Source of the DNA: Gamarada debralockiae
Taxonomy: Eukaryota > Ascomycota > Leotiomycetes > Helotiales > Hyphodiscaceae
Assembly (NCBI GenBank): GCA_002803225.1
Contig: NXFV01000490.1
Location: 1-64,000, forward strand
DNA: 64,000 bases
Reading direction: 5' to 3'
Shown: one piece after another, positions 43,480-55,139 of the stretch
Position numbering within the stretch: the stretch's first letter is position 1
Layout: the number at the start of each line of letters is the position of its first letter
Translations under genes and position numbers: made by a program
The notes under the pieces: generated by a model
Databases searched by the model: none
What the model saw: only the letters and a program-made list of their open reading frames with translations
Told to the model about the DNA's origin: nothing

Positions 43480-43912
43480 CTGTAGGGCACGGCGTACTTG
43501 GAGAACACAACAAGCCATGTCACAGACTTCGACAAGACAGCTCAAGTGGAATGTAGAGGTGAAGCTTCCTCTTAGGTGCAGATTTCGGTGCCGGCCATGG
43601 ACTCATTTGAATGATATCTCAAATTTCACTTGATCCAGGGCATCTATCATTCAATATGAGTTTTATTGTCGCAGGAAAGCCTACAATGCCTGCCAGCCAG
43701 TATCTAGAATGCCTGACTCGAAAACACTATGGCGCTGTGAGCCATGCAGAGAAAAGGGACCAGAAATGAATTGTATGACCAATACCAGGCAACGCTGATA
43801 CACCCTGCCCAAGCCATGAGTGTATGATCTTCCCGATAATCTGGATGAATGTTCCAGATACAACCCTCCAACCAAAGATGCATGCCACACAGGTGAAAGA
43901 GCCCAAGTCTTC
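43480..43912. other. 3' intergenic
   Basis: About 430 bp between convergent HET and ADE13 genes. It may contain remnants of the HET protein's C-terminus in another frame, but none is recognisable. Confidence 0.4.
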
Positions 43913-46446
43913 TCAAACGGTTAGCTCGACTGCCTTGCTGGCATCGATATGGTTCTTGTAAGGCGCCAAAGCTCTCTGCATCTCTCCGTTCACATAACGC
44001 TCGACCTGCTCTGGGGATCTACCGATGAAATTCTTGGGATCCAACATGTCGTCAATCTCGTCTTTGATGGAATCGAAGAAAGGTGTCTTTTTGATTCTCG
44101 ATATGAGATCGTTAGGCTTGCCCTCCTTCTTGACGACATCGCTGGCTTGATGAGAGAGAACTCGGATTTCTTCATGAGCCTCTTGACGGTTTCCACCCTT
44201 GGAGACCAGCCTCATCATAATGTTTTCGGTGGCCATGAAGGGGAGTTCTGCCATTAGACGACTGCGGATGACTGCGGGATAGACGACGAGCCCAGAAACG
44301 ACATTCTGGAGTGTGAGCATAATGGCATCGGCGGTTAAGAAGGCTTCGGGAAGAGTTATACGACGGATAGCACCTGCAGGAGAGTCAGTCCTCGTTGCTT
44401 TTAATCGCTCCAATGAATGAACAGTCGAAATTGAATTGCTAATATAGGTTCAGGGATTTGAAAGTCTGTTTGGTATACTTACTGTCGTCAAGGGTGCGCT
44501 CAAACCACTGTTGGGCATAGGTATCGGAGGCGTTCTTGTTGAGGTTTGCAAGGTGGCGGCCGAGGCCAGCGATACGTTCGCAGCGCATTGGGTTACGTTT
44601 ATATCCCATTGCTGATGACCCAATTTGGTCTTTCTCAAATGGCTCTTCCATCTCCTTTTGCGAAGCCAAGTGTCTGATATCGCCGGTGATTCTTTGAACG
44701 GTGGCGCCGAATGCCGAAAGTGAGTTAATAACTCGCAAATCGACCTTTCGTGTGTACTGCTCAGGATATCGGAGTCAGCATGGGTTCTTCTCGGGGGCAC
44801 ACAAACCTCATTCGCTCATTCCATGTCATTGAATCAAATTTAGAGACATCCAAAGGATCCCACTAGGATCGCCGGGAATGATTGAATGATCGTTCGAGTT
44901 AGGAATAAATGGAATCGGGATACGAACGGTTTGAGTGGAGATCGTGTAGCAGGATGGGAAGCCAGCCTTAGCGCAGAGAATTTCGTTCAATTTGTCAATC
45001 TTGGAGGTGTCGTTTTGGAAGATCTCCAGGAAGGACGCTTGAGACCCCGTCGTCCCCTGTGCACCTCGGAATCTGAGATCACTGCGCACTCGCTCGATAT
45101 CTTCAAGGTCCATAAGTAGATCTTGGATCCATTGGGTAGCTCTTCGGCCTACGGTGATACATTGAGCTGGTTGATAATGCTATTTTGGAAGTTAGTAAAG
45201 TCCTCCATTGACACGGATTGTGAACTAGTGTTAAAATAGGAATATCCGATATCAAACGTTTAGCCGATGTCAGCGATTTAACACTCTCAACAAAGGTCTT
45301 CTGGAAAACACAACTTCTATTATTCACTCCTTGTGAGGGACAGAAGTCGAAGATAGTAGTAGGCCTGACAGAGCTTCATCTCCGAAATAGGCTGAACGAT
45401 TGGTATCTTATATTCCAAAGGAAATACTACCCTAGACTCACCGTATAGCCAAGCGTAGGTTCATCCTTCCATTCCAGTGCGAATTGTGACAACGAGTGAA
45501 TGATTCCAGCTAACTTAGGAAGGAGATTATCGAGACCATCGCGCAGGAATATAAGATCCGCGTTATCCTGGAAGAGAAGGGGGGTCAGTTAATCACTCCA
45601 TCCATTTGAAAGACTCTGGTCAAAACAGAGAGTCTAGTCGAGGAACGGCACCCTATCCCACCGCCGAACTACTCACAGTGACATAGCAAGATGTTGCACC
45701 CCTGAATTATGAACTTAGAGTTAGCATAGCTTCTTCTAGAACTGCCACATGACAGTAAGGAAAGATCTCCCAGAGCGAACCAGTGTATGATGCCAGCAGC
45801 TTTGGGAGCTTTTTGACCGAATGCGTGGACGTGGGCCATAACATCGTGACGACGCTTTCGTTCCTGGCAAACTCAGAGTCAGCGTTAGTGCTTCTCTAAA
45901 GAATCACCGCACACGTTTAGTGGCATATAAGACCTCAATTTCTCGTCCACTCTAAGCGATTGAATAGAAGAATTTCCACTTGGCTCCACCATAGACCTTG
46001 TCGGTTTTGATTGCTCAATAGGAATGAGTGATCGGACTTTGTCCTTCTCACAACGTGGTATCCTTGCACACAATGGATCGAATGATATCTTATATGCCAA
46101 CTGATTGGTAGACCGGAACGGCATGAAAGGGTGGGAAATGGACCTCCTCTGCAGCAACTGCGAAATCCTCATCCGTGAACTCAAGATTGGCGCGCATCTC
46201 TGTCAATGCCTCGTCTGGAATGGCAAGTCCTAACTCCTTCTGTGCCTCGGCAAGCATCAGCCATAATTTTCTCCATGTAGATGCTCTCGTTCGTGCGGAG
46301 AAGATCGTCTTCATCTCAGTGCCTGTTGGTCCACCGATCAGCATCAGCCCACTCGCGCAACTGTTTAATCGAAATCTGCGATTGGAAGAGAACTTACTAG
46401 CATAGCGCGAGGCTAGCGGAGTCTGGTAAGTATCGTTGACAGACAT
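43913..46446 (-). CDS. ADE13: Adenylosuccinate lyase
   Basis: The purine biosynthesis enzyme that removes fumarate from SAICAR and from adenylosuccinate, in the cytosol as a homotetramer. Eight exons close in phase into 482 residues, the standard fungal length. Introns are 46323-46397, 45864-46143, 45702-45780, 45568-45676, 45180-45441, 44757-44927 and 44374-44482; several are long (up to 280 bp) for this window. The N-terminus is [17 protein letters not shown]. Active-site segments are [49 protein letters not shown] and the fumarase/lyase signature [16 protein letters not shown]. The C-terminal exon has [20 protein letters not shown]. The donor at 46143 (GTCCAT) is weak. Core housekeeping gene. 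Confidence 0.93.
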
Positions 46447-47230
46447 GTTGTACGATTGTAATTGGCAGTTGTTGAAGAGGAGAGAAAGAATCGTTCCAGC
46501 AGATTGAAGAGTTTAAATAGTCGGGCGGAGGTCAGTTCAAACAAAGTGATGCGCTCCGACCCCGCCAAAAATTTGCGGCAGAATATTCACACTAGGCTTT
46601 GTGCAGAAAGTGGTGAGTTTGATTGCGGCCCCTTTGGATCGAATATATATAGTCGCACCTAAAGCTGTGATAATGGATGTCCTGACGTTAGAAATGGGGG
46701 ATAGACGATGCTAATTTCACCCATTTATCCTTCACTGACACACCCGCTGTCGCCGTCGGATTATCGCATGATCCGTTTTCACCTCCATGATCAACACTGA
46801 ACTTGTATCAATATGGACATCAATAGTTCAGTGTACTTTAAGGCTTCTTGCCAAAGGTCATGTGTATATCGATTTCGCCAGTCGTGGGGTCAGAAATACT
46901 GCTAGTAGTTAAGTCACTGTTTATCAATATGAAGTCTTTCTGTAGTACATGTTAATCGCTAAAATAAACCAGAAGATTGAAAGGTGCTTGTATATCTCTT
47001 CTCAGTCCTTTGTTTTCAAAGCAGCCAAGGTTACTTGTCAATGTGTAGGGGACTTAATGGTGGTTCAATCGTATAAGGAGTTGGGCGTTTGATCCAGCCT
47101 CGTCAGCCTTGCTTAATAATTACCCAGAACTTTTAAGCGATAATTCTTTAGCGTGTTTTGTAGATGACCTCTCGTAGGCAAGGTCGGAGGCTTCATTTCT
47201 TGACATCACATATTTCAACGTCGTGACGAA
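46447..47230. promoter_or_regulatory. Divergent promoter of ADE13 and TAN1
   Basis: A 784-bp interval between divergent starts with no supported gene. Confidence 0.45.
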
Positions 47231-48844
47231 ATGGCCGACTCGAAGAAGCGAAAGGAAGGGCCTGGAGGCGATGGGAACAGAGGCATGAAGAGGAGTAAGG
47301 TGTGTTATTCAATTGCTATGTCAATGACTGTTTTCATGTTTTGGAATATGGGCGAGGGTGGTAGCTTTTAGCCACGAAATTGGAGCAATGTTCAACACGC
47401 ATTACGAACTGCAGAATTTGTGCGATGGAAGATCTTTATGACATGAGGTCGGCTCGCCCACACTCAAAGTTGTGTTGCTGTCACGTGCCCTTACCGCAGA
47501 TCGAAGTTTGCGATCTTGGAGTTCTCCTGTTCAGCCCTTCTTGTATTGGCTTTGTTTCAGGAAAGTTTTTGGCACTGAAGGACAGCAAGATGCACTGGAT
47601 GCATTGTGTTCCTTTTCAAGCTTCGATCGCTTCATATGTTCAAGAGAAACCATTCTGACGTTTGTCTTAGCGAGGATCCGGTGGAAAATGGCAGACTCCG
47701 CACCAAGCGGCCAAACTTGCTTCTCGAGTTTCCGGAAAGATAGAGCCCGGTGATATGGGTATCTGGGCTACTTGTGCAAGACGGATGGAAGGGCGAGCGT
47801 CGGAAGAGCTCAAAGCCATGTTCGAGGAGGTCCGTCGTATTTTCTCGCATTTGGATTGGACTGACTGTGAGCAGTGCGCTGAGCGCTTCTATGGATTGGT
47901 ATTGGGTTCAGACGAAGCTGAGGAAGAGGATGAATCCGTCGATGATATTGAGGTCTCGATTCAGAAGGAAGTTGCGTCAATGGATAACAAGAAAGGGTCG
48001 ACAAAACTCTTTTCTCCCGTCCATCTCGACCTCGAATGTGTCTTGTTCTTCAAGACTCGATCGCCAATCGACCCGGTCGACTTCGTGCATCGCATATGCA
48101 GAGAAGTGGTGTCGAAGCCTGATATCAGAAGGATGAGATATGTGAATCGGTTGACGCCTATGACGATGATAGGAAAAGCGACAGAGAAGGGTCTTCAGGA
48201 AGTGGGCAAAACAGTTCTGGGAGCCCACTTTCAACTTTCCGGTGGAGGAAAGGAGGGAGAGGAAGATGACCCGAAGCATACCCCTTATTCGGTGAGTGCA
48301 GCCTCTTCTGGGCAATATGAGATTGGTCTGCAGCCGCGCCGCTCACGGGCACAGATCTTCATTGAGCTGCGGACACACTTCTCCTTCTTGGAAATCGCTA
48401 GCGAACGCGGGTGACTGACTCTCTCAACAGTATGCCATTCGCCCTACGATCCGCAACCACACCACCCTCAGGCGAGATACCGTCATCGAACAGGTGGCAT
48501 CCATGGTCGGTGACATGCATAAAGTGGACTTGACTGCTCCGGACCGGGTAATTATTGTCGAAATATACCAGGTAAGACTCGGTTTGATGGAATGCCCTGC
48601 AACGGGACGGTGCATTTGTTATATTTCCCGTCTACTGACACAAATCTCTCAGACAGTGTGCGGCATGAGTGTAGTTGGAAGTGATTGGGAGAAACTCAAG
48701 CGCTTTAACCTGGCTGAACTTTATCAACCAGCAAAACCTCCACCTGTTAACAAGGCTGAGTCTAGTCCAGAAATGGTAACGACAGACGAAGCTCGGTCTG
48801 CTGATGGAGCTCCACTCACGAGTACCGACAGTCTGGTTACTTAA
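47231..48844 (+). CDS. TAN1: THUMP-domain tRNA acetylation protein TAN1
   Basis: An RNA-binding adaptor needed with the acetyltransferase Kre33/NAT10 to form N4-acetylcytidine in tRNA-Ser and tRNA-Leu. Four exons close in phase into 340 residues, with introns at 47300-47670 (371 bp, unusually long), 48292-48430 and 48572-48652. Exon 1 gives a basic start MADSKKRKEG. Exon 2 opens GSGGKWQTPHQAAKLA, then IEPGDMGIWATCARRMEGRA. The THUMP domain includes LDLECVLFFKTRSPIDPVDF, RYVNRLTPMTMIGKAT and YAIRPTIRNHTTLRRDTVIE. The end is VEIYQTVCGMSVVGSDWEKL followed by KRFNLAELY. All conserved blocks are intact. It is divergent from ADE13. Confidence 0.9.
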
Positions 48845-51474
48845 AGAATGGCTTACGCGACAGGAGAGACTTTAGAAGTTGAGATCTTCTTTGCGAATTA
48901 CCTTTTCGAGGCTTTTGAATAGAATGCCTAAAGCTCAATCAGTATATCAAGATGCGAGAAAAATAACAAGCCCCTCAACTGAAAATCTCCCCATTTTCCG
49001 TCCCCACTTCGTTTCAGTGAATGCAAGTCTTGGTCCGATACAATGTGGACTGAGGTCCAAGATGCGGATATGAAGTCAGACTGTCAGATAAACATCGAAG
49101 CTCGAGATCAAATCCCGATGTCCGGTTTAGGAAGACTCGATCGATTCAAATCCCGAATTGCGACTAATGGATCAACTCAGCCTGACCGCTTTATTCAAAA
49201 TCCATGCACATTGCACATCCAGCAGGGAAATTGTGGGTATGACTTTGGTAAAACTGGGTTTATGACAGGCCCATTATCACCAGATTCCGATCTCAACGGC
49301 CATATCCTTACCCCTGCATGTCTCCCAATCTCTCTCACCGCAACCCCTTCCATGCGTAGACAGCGCTCCTGAAATGCACAAGATTATGTAATCTTAGCGA
49401 GACGCTGCTGCGTTATCAATACTCCGGCTTGAAATGAAATAAATTGCCGATATGCATCAGCAGATGCTCGATCTTCTTCACGGCTTCTACTGAATCCCCA
49501 AGTTTTTCGCTACAGGCCTTCCAATCGGGAAGATTCAACGATCTTCACGCTAACTAGATCGGCACAAATTAAACGAAGTGGCCGGGAGCGAGGATGACAG
49601 GGGTACCGAACTGAAGGTTGAGAGAGTTTTTGACAGCGCTTTACGTAGAGCGTAAATCCTTTCACAATCTTCGGATCTTGATGACCCGATTGATTTTGGA
49701 GTCGTGCTGGGCATTTGCGAAAGCAACAGTTAATCGTGGGTGATGGGGAAGTTCTTTGATGAGGTTTGCAGCTCTACAAGGGTCAAACAGCCCTACCAAC
49801 GCCCGCCCCCTAAGTGAGGCGCTGCAATCGAAATGGTGGGGGCTGAAGCGATAACACCCCGCATCAAAAGAAGTGAGGCTTTCTTGGCAGCAGCTTTTCC
49901 AAGGTCTAGTTTACTCCTTCAATTAATCGTTGAAAAGAAAGATGGGATTTGGGTTTCTGATCCTTAGATCGGTCAGACATGGAGGTTGCAACAGAGAGCT
50001 ACTGCACTCAAATCTACGGAAGTATTTCCCAACCCCTAAAACTAAGCCCATCTGGCTTTGATTCAAGAGAAACATTTTGGAATTTCTGCGGGCCGCTTTG
50101 AGCTTTTTGAAAGACAAATAATGTGGCATACTGGTACGCGTTATGCGCGAATTCCCGTCGACTCCATTTTCAATGCACGGCCCATTCATTGCCAACTCGT
50201 ACTCGCATCATTCTCCTCAGTCCACCATCTCCTGAAGCCTAATCTCAATGAATTTCAATAAATACCCGGGAGCAATTGAACAGAAAGGGTCTAAATATTG
50301 AAAAGGGGTGCGTAATGCAACACCGCATCCAATTTCTGAAGCACACCTTCCAGAGTCCAACTTCCACCACCTGGGTACTGTACAGCTCCCTTCGTTTAAA
50401 TTCAACAGCCTTCTCGCCAACTGATACACCCGCTCCCCTGAAGGATTTTGCTCATAGCTTCCACCACCATTCCATGCATTAAATATGCACCTCCTCCTGC
50501 ACCTTCGCTTGCACCAACCAGTAGGAGAATTTAACTTTGCCTGGCCCTGAACCAAATCGCATCTCTCCTGCCAACTACATTCTAGGCCACATCCCTTTCC
50601 ATAATTCGCACCCCCAACAATTAAGCCACCGGAAGCATCCATCCAAGATCCTCGCGCACGCCAGCCAATATAGCGTTCCATTAACCGACCAGACGCCGCC
50701 CGAAACCAAGGTGCAAAGTCTGTGGTAAATGTGTGAAAGCCTTCAAGCGCCCACACGCGGTAGCTTCAGCTCCGGTCTTCCCTTCATGTAATTGTGAACC
50801 CTATTGTGAGGGAAGTGGCTAAAGCATGGCTGACATCTCATCCAGCCTCTCGTCTAGGACAGCCAATCGGTCTTATTAAGCTGGATAATGAGCCCGAGCC
50901 TTGCTGCTGAACACACGGAGTCCTCTCGCTGCATTCGTGTTCCATGTATGCCAATTGATGCCGGGTATAGCCTTGTGAGGTGGAAAGTACAGCTTCGGTC
51001 TTTATTCACGCGACGCATAAAACCTCCTTATATCGTCCCATGCCTCCACCTCATGTGAAAATATTGGACAGCGCATTCCGCCTGGCTCGTTACTGGACGC
51101 ATTTATTCTCTTACTTACGCCTTACGGGAGAGAAACGAAACGCGCATTTGAGAGCGGATCTTTCAGAAGGAGGTTTTCCAATCGTTCGCTATTACTCTCT
51201 CCAAGTCACTCGTTCTATCACAAGCAATCCGCCTTCACAGAGTAGGCACGGGAAATCCCACTTCATGTGATTCTAATTGAACGACACTTCTTGGAATAGG
51301 TGTATGGCTTCTCAGCCACATTTCGAGTCATTGTCTCGTTCAGCTACTTGTGTTCCACATCCTCTTTCTCAACTTCGCCTACGATACTTTGGGCTTCTAC
51401 ATAAGGCACTCGGTCATTCGCCTTCCCCTTTCCAAGGCCACGAGACCTCAAACAGACACCAAACGCTATTCAGG
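48845..51474. other. Intergenic, no gene supported
   Basis: About 2.6 kb with scattered short frames. The longest is 50217-50756 on the minus strand, 179 residues, with biased composition and no domain. No RNA gene was recognised. The right end must hold the promoter and leader of the APH-fold gene. Confidence 0.4.
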
Positions 51475-52746
51475 ATGTCCTCCTCTAGGACGGCCTCCTC
51501 CAGAACGGCTGTTCCTTCGCGCCCTCACCTAACCTCGCTCATGTATTCCCTCCCCGTCCGCCGTCTCAAAGAGATACTCAGCCACGTCGTCCCCGACGCA
51601 ACACTCGGCCCCGTCGAGGAACTTCCTTCAACCCAGCTCTCAAGGCTCTACACGCTCAGCATGTCAGATGACCGCAAGCTCCTCCTCTCCTTCGCCCCAA
51701 GCCTAGCCGTCCGTTTACTCAGACAAGAAGCCACGATCCTCTCCTCAGAAGCAACGCTGGTTTACTTCATCGCTGGCTCCGAACGAAAAACTGAAATGTC
51801 AGGATCCCCAGGAAGTGAAATCGAACGAGCTTCTACTCCGTCCACTTCCAATTTAAAATGTTTGATCCCGAAATTGTTGAAGCATTCATCTAATAATAGG
51901 GAGATGGCGTACCCGTACAGCATCTTTGAGACGACGCCTGGTGCTCCGCTTTCATCTCTTTCAATCTATCTCAGTTTACCTGAACGACGGGTGGTGGATA
52001 AGCAATTGGGTGCTATGGCGAGAGGATTGGCTTCTCTGACCTCTCCGTCGGGGACTTTTGGAACCGTAAGCCGTGTTCTCCCGGATCCTTTCACACCAGC
52101 TTCGCCGACGGTACCTCCAACGGCGGGATCAGAGACCTGGGCTGAGGCTTTCAACGTGCTCCTTGAGGGCATCTTGAGAGATGGGGAGGACATGGCTGTG
52201 CTTTTACCTTATGAGGTTGTTCGCTCGCACTACCAACGATTGTCTTGGCGTCTGGACGCCGTCACCTTACCTCGACTAGTTGTGCTGGACGCAGGTAGCG
52301 AAACGAACGTGATGATCGAGAGGAGGTCCGAGGATGGGGAATCGTTAGCCACTGGTGAGGGAGTGAAGGTCACAGGATTGAGGAGTTGGAGCCAAGGGGT
52401 CTTCGGAGATCCATTGATATCCAACGTGTTCGAAGAGCCCAGCGAAGGATTTTTGGAAGGCTGGCGAGAAAGTGGCGAGGATATCATTGAGGATGGAGAG
52501 AATGCCGATGTCAGACTGCTGTTGTACAGATGTTACAGAGCAGTCGTGAGCATCGTGACTGAGTATTACCGACCCCAGGCTGACAGCAGCAGGCGGGAAT
52601 TGGAAGGTCGGAGGAAATTGACCAGTGCGCTGGCGGAACTGGAGAAAATTGATGTGGTAGTGAATGATGCGTTGAAGAGAGCGAGGAGTCTGTCGAGCGA
52701 GGCTGAGAGTTCAAAAAGGCAGAAGGTGGAAGAAAAGGGGGCATGA
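51475..52746 (+). CDS. APH-fold (aminoglycoside phosphotransferase-like) protein
   Basis: A single-exon gene; 423 residues from ATG 51475 (MSSSRTASSRTAV). The open frame extends upstream to ATG 51304, but the domain begins only at LPVRRLKEILSHVV, so the later start is preferred. Kinase-like elements are LLLSFAPSLAVRLLRQEATI (small lobe), PYSIFETTPGAPLSSLS (hinge) and VDKQLGAMARGLASLTSPSG. The catalytic HxDxxxxN loop of typical APH enzymes is not seen. The corresponding stretch PRLVVLDAGSETNVMIE keeps only an aspartate and an asparagine. The C-terminus has a charged coiled-coil-like tail (RRKLTSALAELEKIDVVVND) and a basic KRQK. It may be an inactive or divergent kinase; the substrate is unknown. 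Confidence 0.7.
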   Translation: MSSSRTASSRTAVPSRPHLTSLMYSLPVRRLKEILSHVVPDATLGPVEELPSTQLSRLYTLSMSDDRKLLLSFAPSLAVRLLRQEATILSSEATLVYFIAGSERKTEMSGSPGSEIERASTPSTSNLKCLIPKLLKHSSNNREMAYPYSIFETTPGAPLSSLSIYLSLPERRVVDKQLGAMARGLASLTSPSGTFGTVSRVLPDPFTPASPTVPPTAGSETWAEAFNVLLEGILRDGEDMAVLLPYEVVRSHYQRLSWRLDAVTLPRLVVLDAGSETNVMIERRSEDGESLATGEGVKVTGLRSWSQGVFGDPLISNVFEEPSEGFLEGWRESGEDIIEDGENADVRLLLYRCYRAVVSIVTEYYRPQADSSRRELEGRRKLTSALAELEKIDVVVNDALKRARSLSSEAESSKRQKVEEKGA

Positions 52747-52848
52747 AATGAAAATGGAATGGGAGCGATGGCGTTAGAGGCTGTTACACATATTGATACC
52801 CGCACTTACGAGAATATTAATAATGAAGTCAATTTTCTATTTTAACAT

Positions 52849-54897
52849 TCAGGTCTTCTTTCCAGCTGGCTCCTCGCCTTCATCTCGAGGTAGTTGCATG
52901 CCCATCATACCCAGCAGATTTCCTCCTGGTCCTGCCATTCCCGCCTGGCTCTTGAAACTCTCGAGCAGGTTCTGTGCTAGATTGAAATCAATGTTGACTT
53001 CGTCATCACTCTCATCCTCCCAATCATCCTTTGAGTCAGACTCCTTTCCCTTTCCTGATTGGCTCTTTTCCTTTAGGGCAGCAAGTTTCTTCGGGGTTGG
53101 ATCCAGGTCGAGCGCACCACTTTCGTTCAATTCGGCCTCCATCCTTTGCATGACCTTCCGGATTTCCTCGGCTTCATCCTCTTCATCCTCCTCGTCGGAT
53201 CCCAATTCTTCTATTCGGTTTTTCCCGAGTTGCTTATTCGATGCATTCGACGGACCTGTTGTTAGTAAATCAACTTCTCCAGATGGCATTCCCATCATCT
53301 CTCTCATCATCCTCGCAAATTCGTTCTCGTCGAAGCTCACATCCTTATCTTCATCCTCGCTGTCGTCATCCGGGTCATCGTCATCGTCAATATCCATGTC
53401 GTCCATCTCAGCACCCTCCAAGCCTGCATCTTCATCGTTAAGAAATGCCTCGAATCTCTCCACCATTTTCTTCAAATCGGCTTGCGTTTTCGCATCACCG
53501 AATCCAGAAGGTGGTTCAGGACCGAACGCTCCGGGAATGCCTGGAGCTTTCTTTTCCGACCCTTTTCCAGATAGTTCTTTTTCGAACTCCTCGAAATTGA
53601 TGTCAAGCCACTTCTCATCGTCCTCCCGGTTGACATCTTTCCATTTCGAAATCTCCTGATCTGTCGGGAGGCTATCATCGCCGTCGGCAGCTACATCGTC
53701 CAGTAAAATCTTTACCTCCTGGACAACTCGACTGCCATTATTCTTCGGATCCGTTACTAACATTTCGAATCCAGACGTAACCTTCATTCCCATCTCGAGT
53801 TGATCATATTTCTTTTGTGCCTGAGAATCGGACCCTGCTTCCTTCCCAGCTTGTGCAAGTATGTCCTTCCATGCCTCTGGGGTCGAGAACTGTTGTTGCG
53901 ACTTTAGTTGTGCATATAGAACCTGTGTAAAGCGTATCGAGATCGTGACGAGATCTTTCGGCGGGAAGATTAGATTTGACGGGCTGCTTTGCAGCGCTTT
54001 TAGGGCGATCGGATCACGAAGATAGAAAGCCTCAACTGCAGGTGCAATAGATGCCGGCCGTTCGTGTAGTATGTAGGCAAGCTTTCTTGGTATGGCGATA
54101 GGAGCATGGTGTATCGAAGCAGCAATCTGAGCAGGGTAGTTTCGAAGACGGTAGAATGCTTCTGCTTCGATGAGGGGCGAGTTTATGAGGATATTTGGCT
54201 TTGTGGTAAGGATTTGGAGTGCTTCTCCGAGGGTGAGGGATCGAGAGACGGGCTCAGTTTGTGTCGAGGAAGTAGAGGCGACACTAAGAGGGATTATTCG
54301 AAGTTTATTCTGATGTATCCAAACCCGATTGTCTGCGATCTCAGGATTGAGCCATCGAGGCAGGGTGTTTGCAGCTTCAATCAGTAAAAACTCGCCATCG
54401 GTATCGACGACCTTGATCCATACTTCTGGAAATCGATTGCTTAATTCTTTGAGCATATATACAATAAGCCACTCGTCCTCGACAGAGTCGCCATAATTCG
54501 TAAGACCGTGAAGATACACTAATGCTACTTCTTGTCAGCTTGAACTTGGTGGTTCCCCAGGAAGAGACAAACCTTTTTCATTCTTTACCTCCAACTTAAA
54601 TCCATCCCTCTGCCATATGTACTCCTTCAGCAGACTGTCAGTAAGTTTCAAAGACTCTTTCCGCACAGTCTCCAGGCGCGAAAGCAGTTCCTTCTGCGAT
54701 TTTAGTTTAGAGTCGATGATAAAAAGAGAGTATTCGACACAGTCGTCCGGGAGATGTTTCGGGAACCCCTCGAACCCCTCCCCAAAGCCTTTGAACTCAT
54801 TTTGGATGTCGTTCATACTGGATTGAGATCGGGATATCTTTCGGGCACTCGATCTTTCATGAGGCTGTGGAATTTCGAGTTGCATTAAACTCTCCAT
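52849..54897 (-). CDS. SGT1/ecdysoneless family protein
   Basis: Fungal homolog of human ECD and of yeast-type SGT1 (PF07093), a regulator linked to transcription and pre-mRNA processing, and not the SUGT1 co-chaperone. Two exons with an intron at 54519-54572 close in phase into 664 residues. The N-terminus has LPDDCVEYSLFIIDSKLKSQ and YIWQRDGFKLEV. Exon 2 continues YLHGLTNYGDSVEDEWLIVY, VVDTDGEFLLIEAANTLPRW and NRVWIHQNKLRIIPL, which is the family core. The C-terminal third is extremely acidic (MDIDDDDDPDDDSEDEDKDV, GSDEEDEEDEAEEI), as is normal for the family. It is divergent from the spindle pole protein gene with only 242 bp between. Confidence 0.88.
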
Positions 54898-55139
54898 CTC
54901 GAACGATTTCTTGCAGGGATGTTCAAGCTACCCGGCGCTAGTCCCAACTCGGCTCATGTGTCAACAATCGAGGAAGTCGCGTCTGAAAAATGCCAACTTC
55001 TCCACGACTCTTCGTAACGATCAATTCTGCATTTGCTTTGGAGTTCATGGCTAAGATTGGGAGTTTTGCATATTCACGACATCGAATCAATTACTCTTTC
55101 AAATTCTCCTGAGCTGTCATAGCTCAGCACATTGTGAAG
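54898..55139. promoter_or_regulatory. Short divergent promoter
   Basis: A 242-bp interval shared by the ecdysoneless/SGT1 gene and the spindle pole gene. Such compact divergent promoters often imply linked expression. Confidence 0.5.

Noticed and set aside
50217..50756. 179-residue open frame on the minus strand in the 2.6-kb gap
   Set aside because: Cys/Trp/Arg-rich, no domain, no supporting splice or start context; likely a chance frame.
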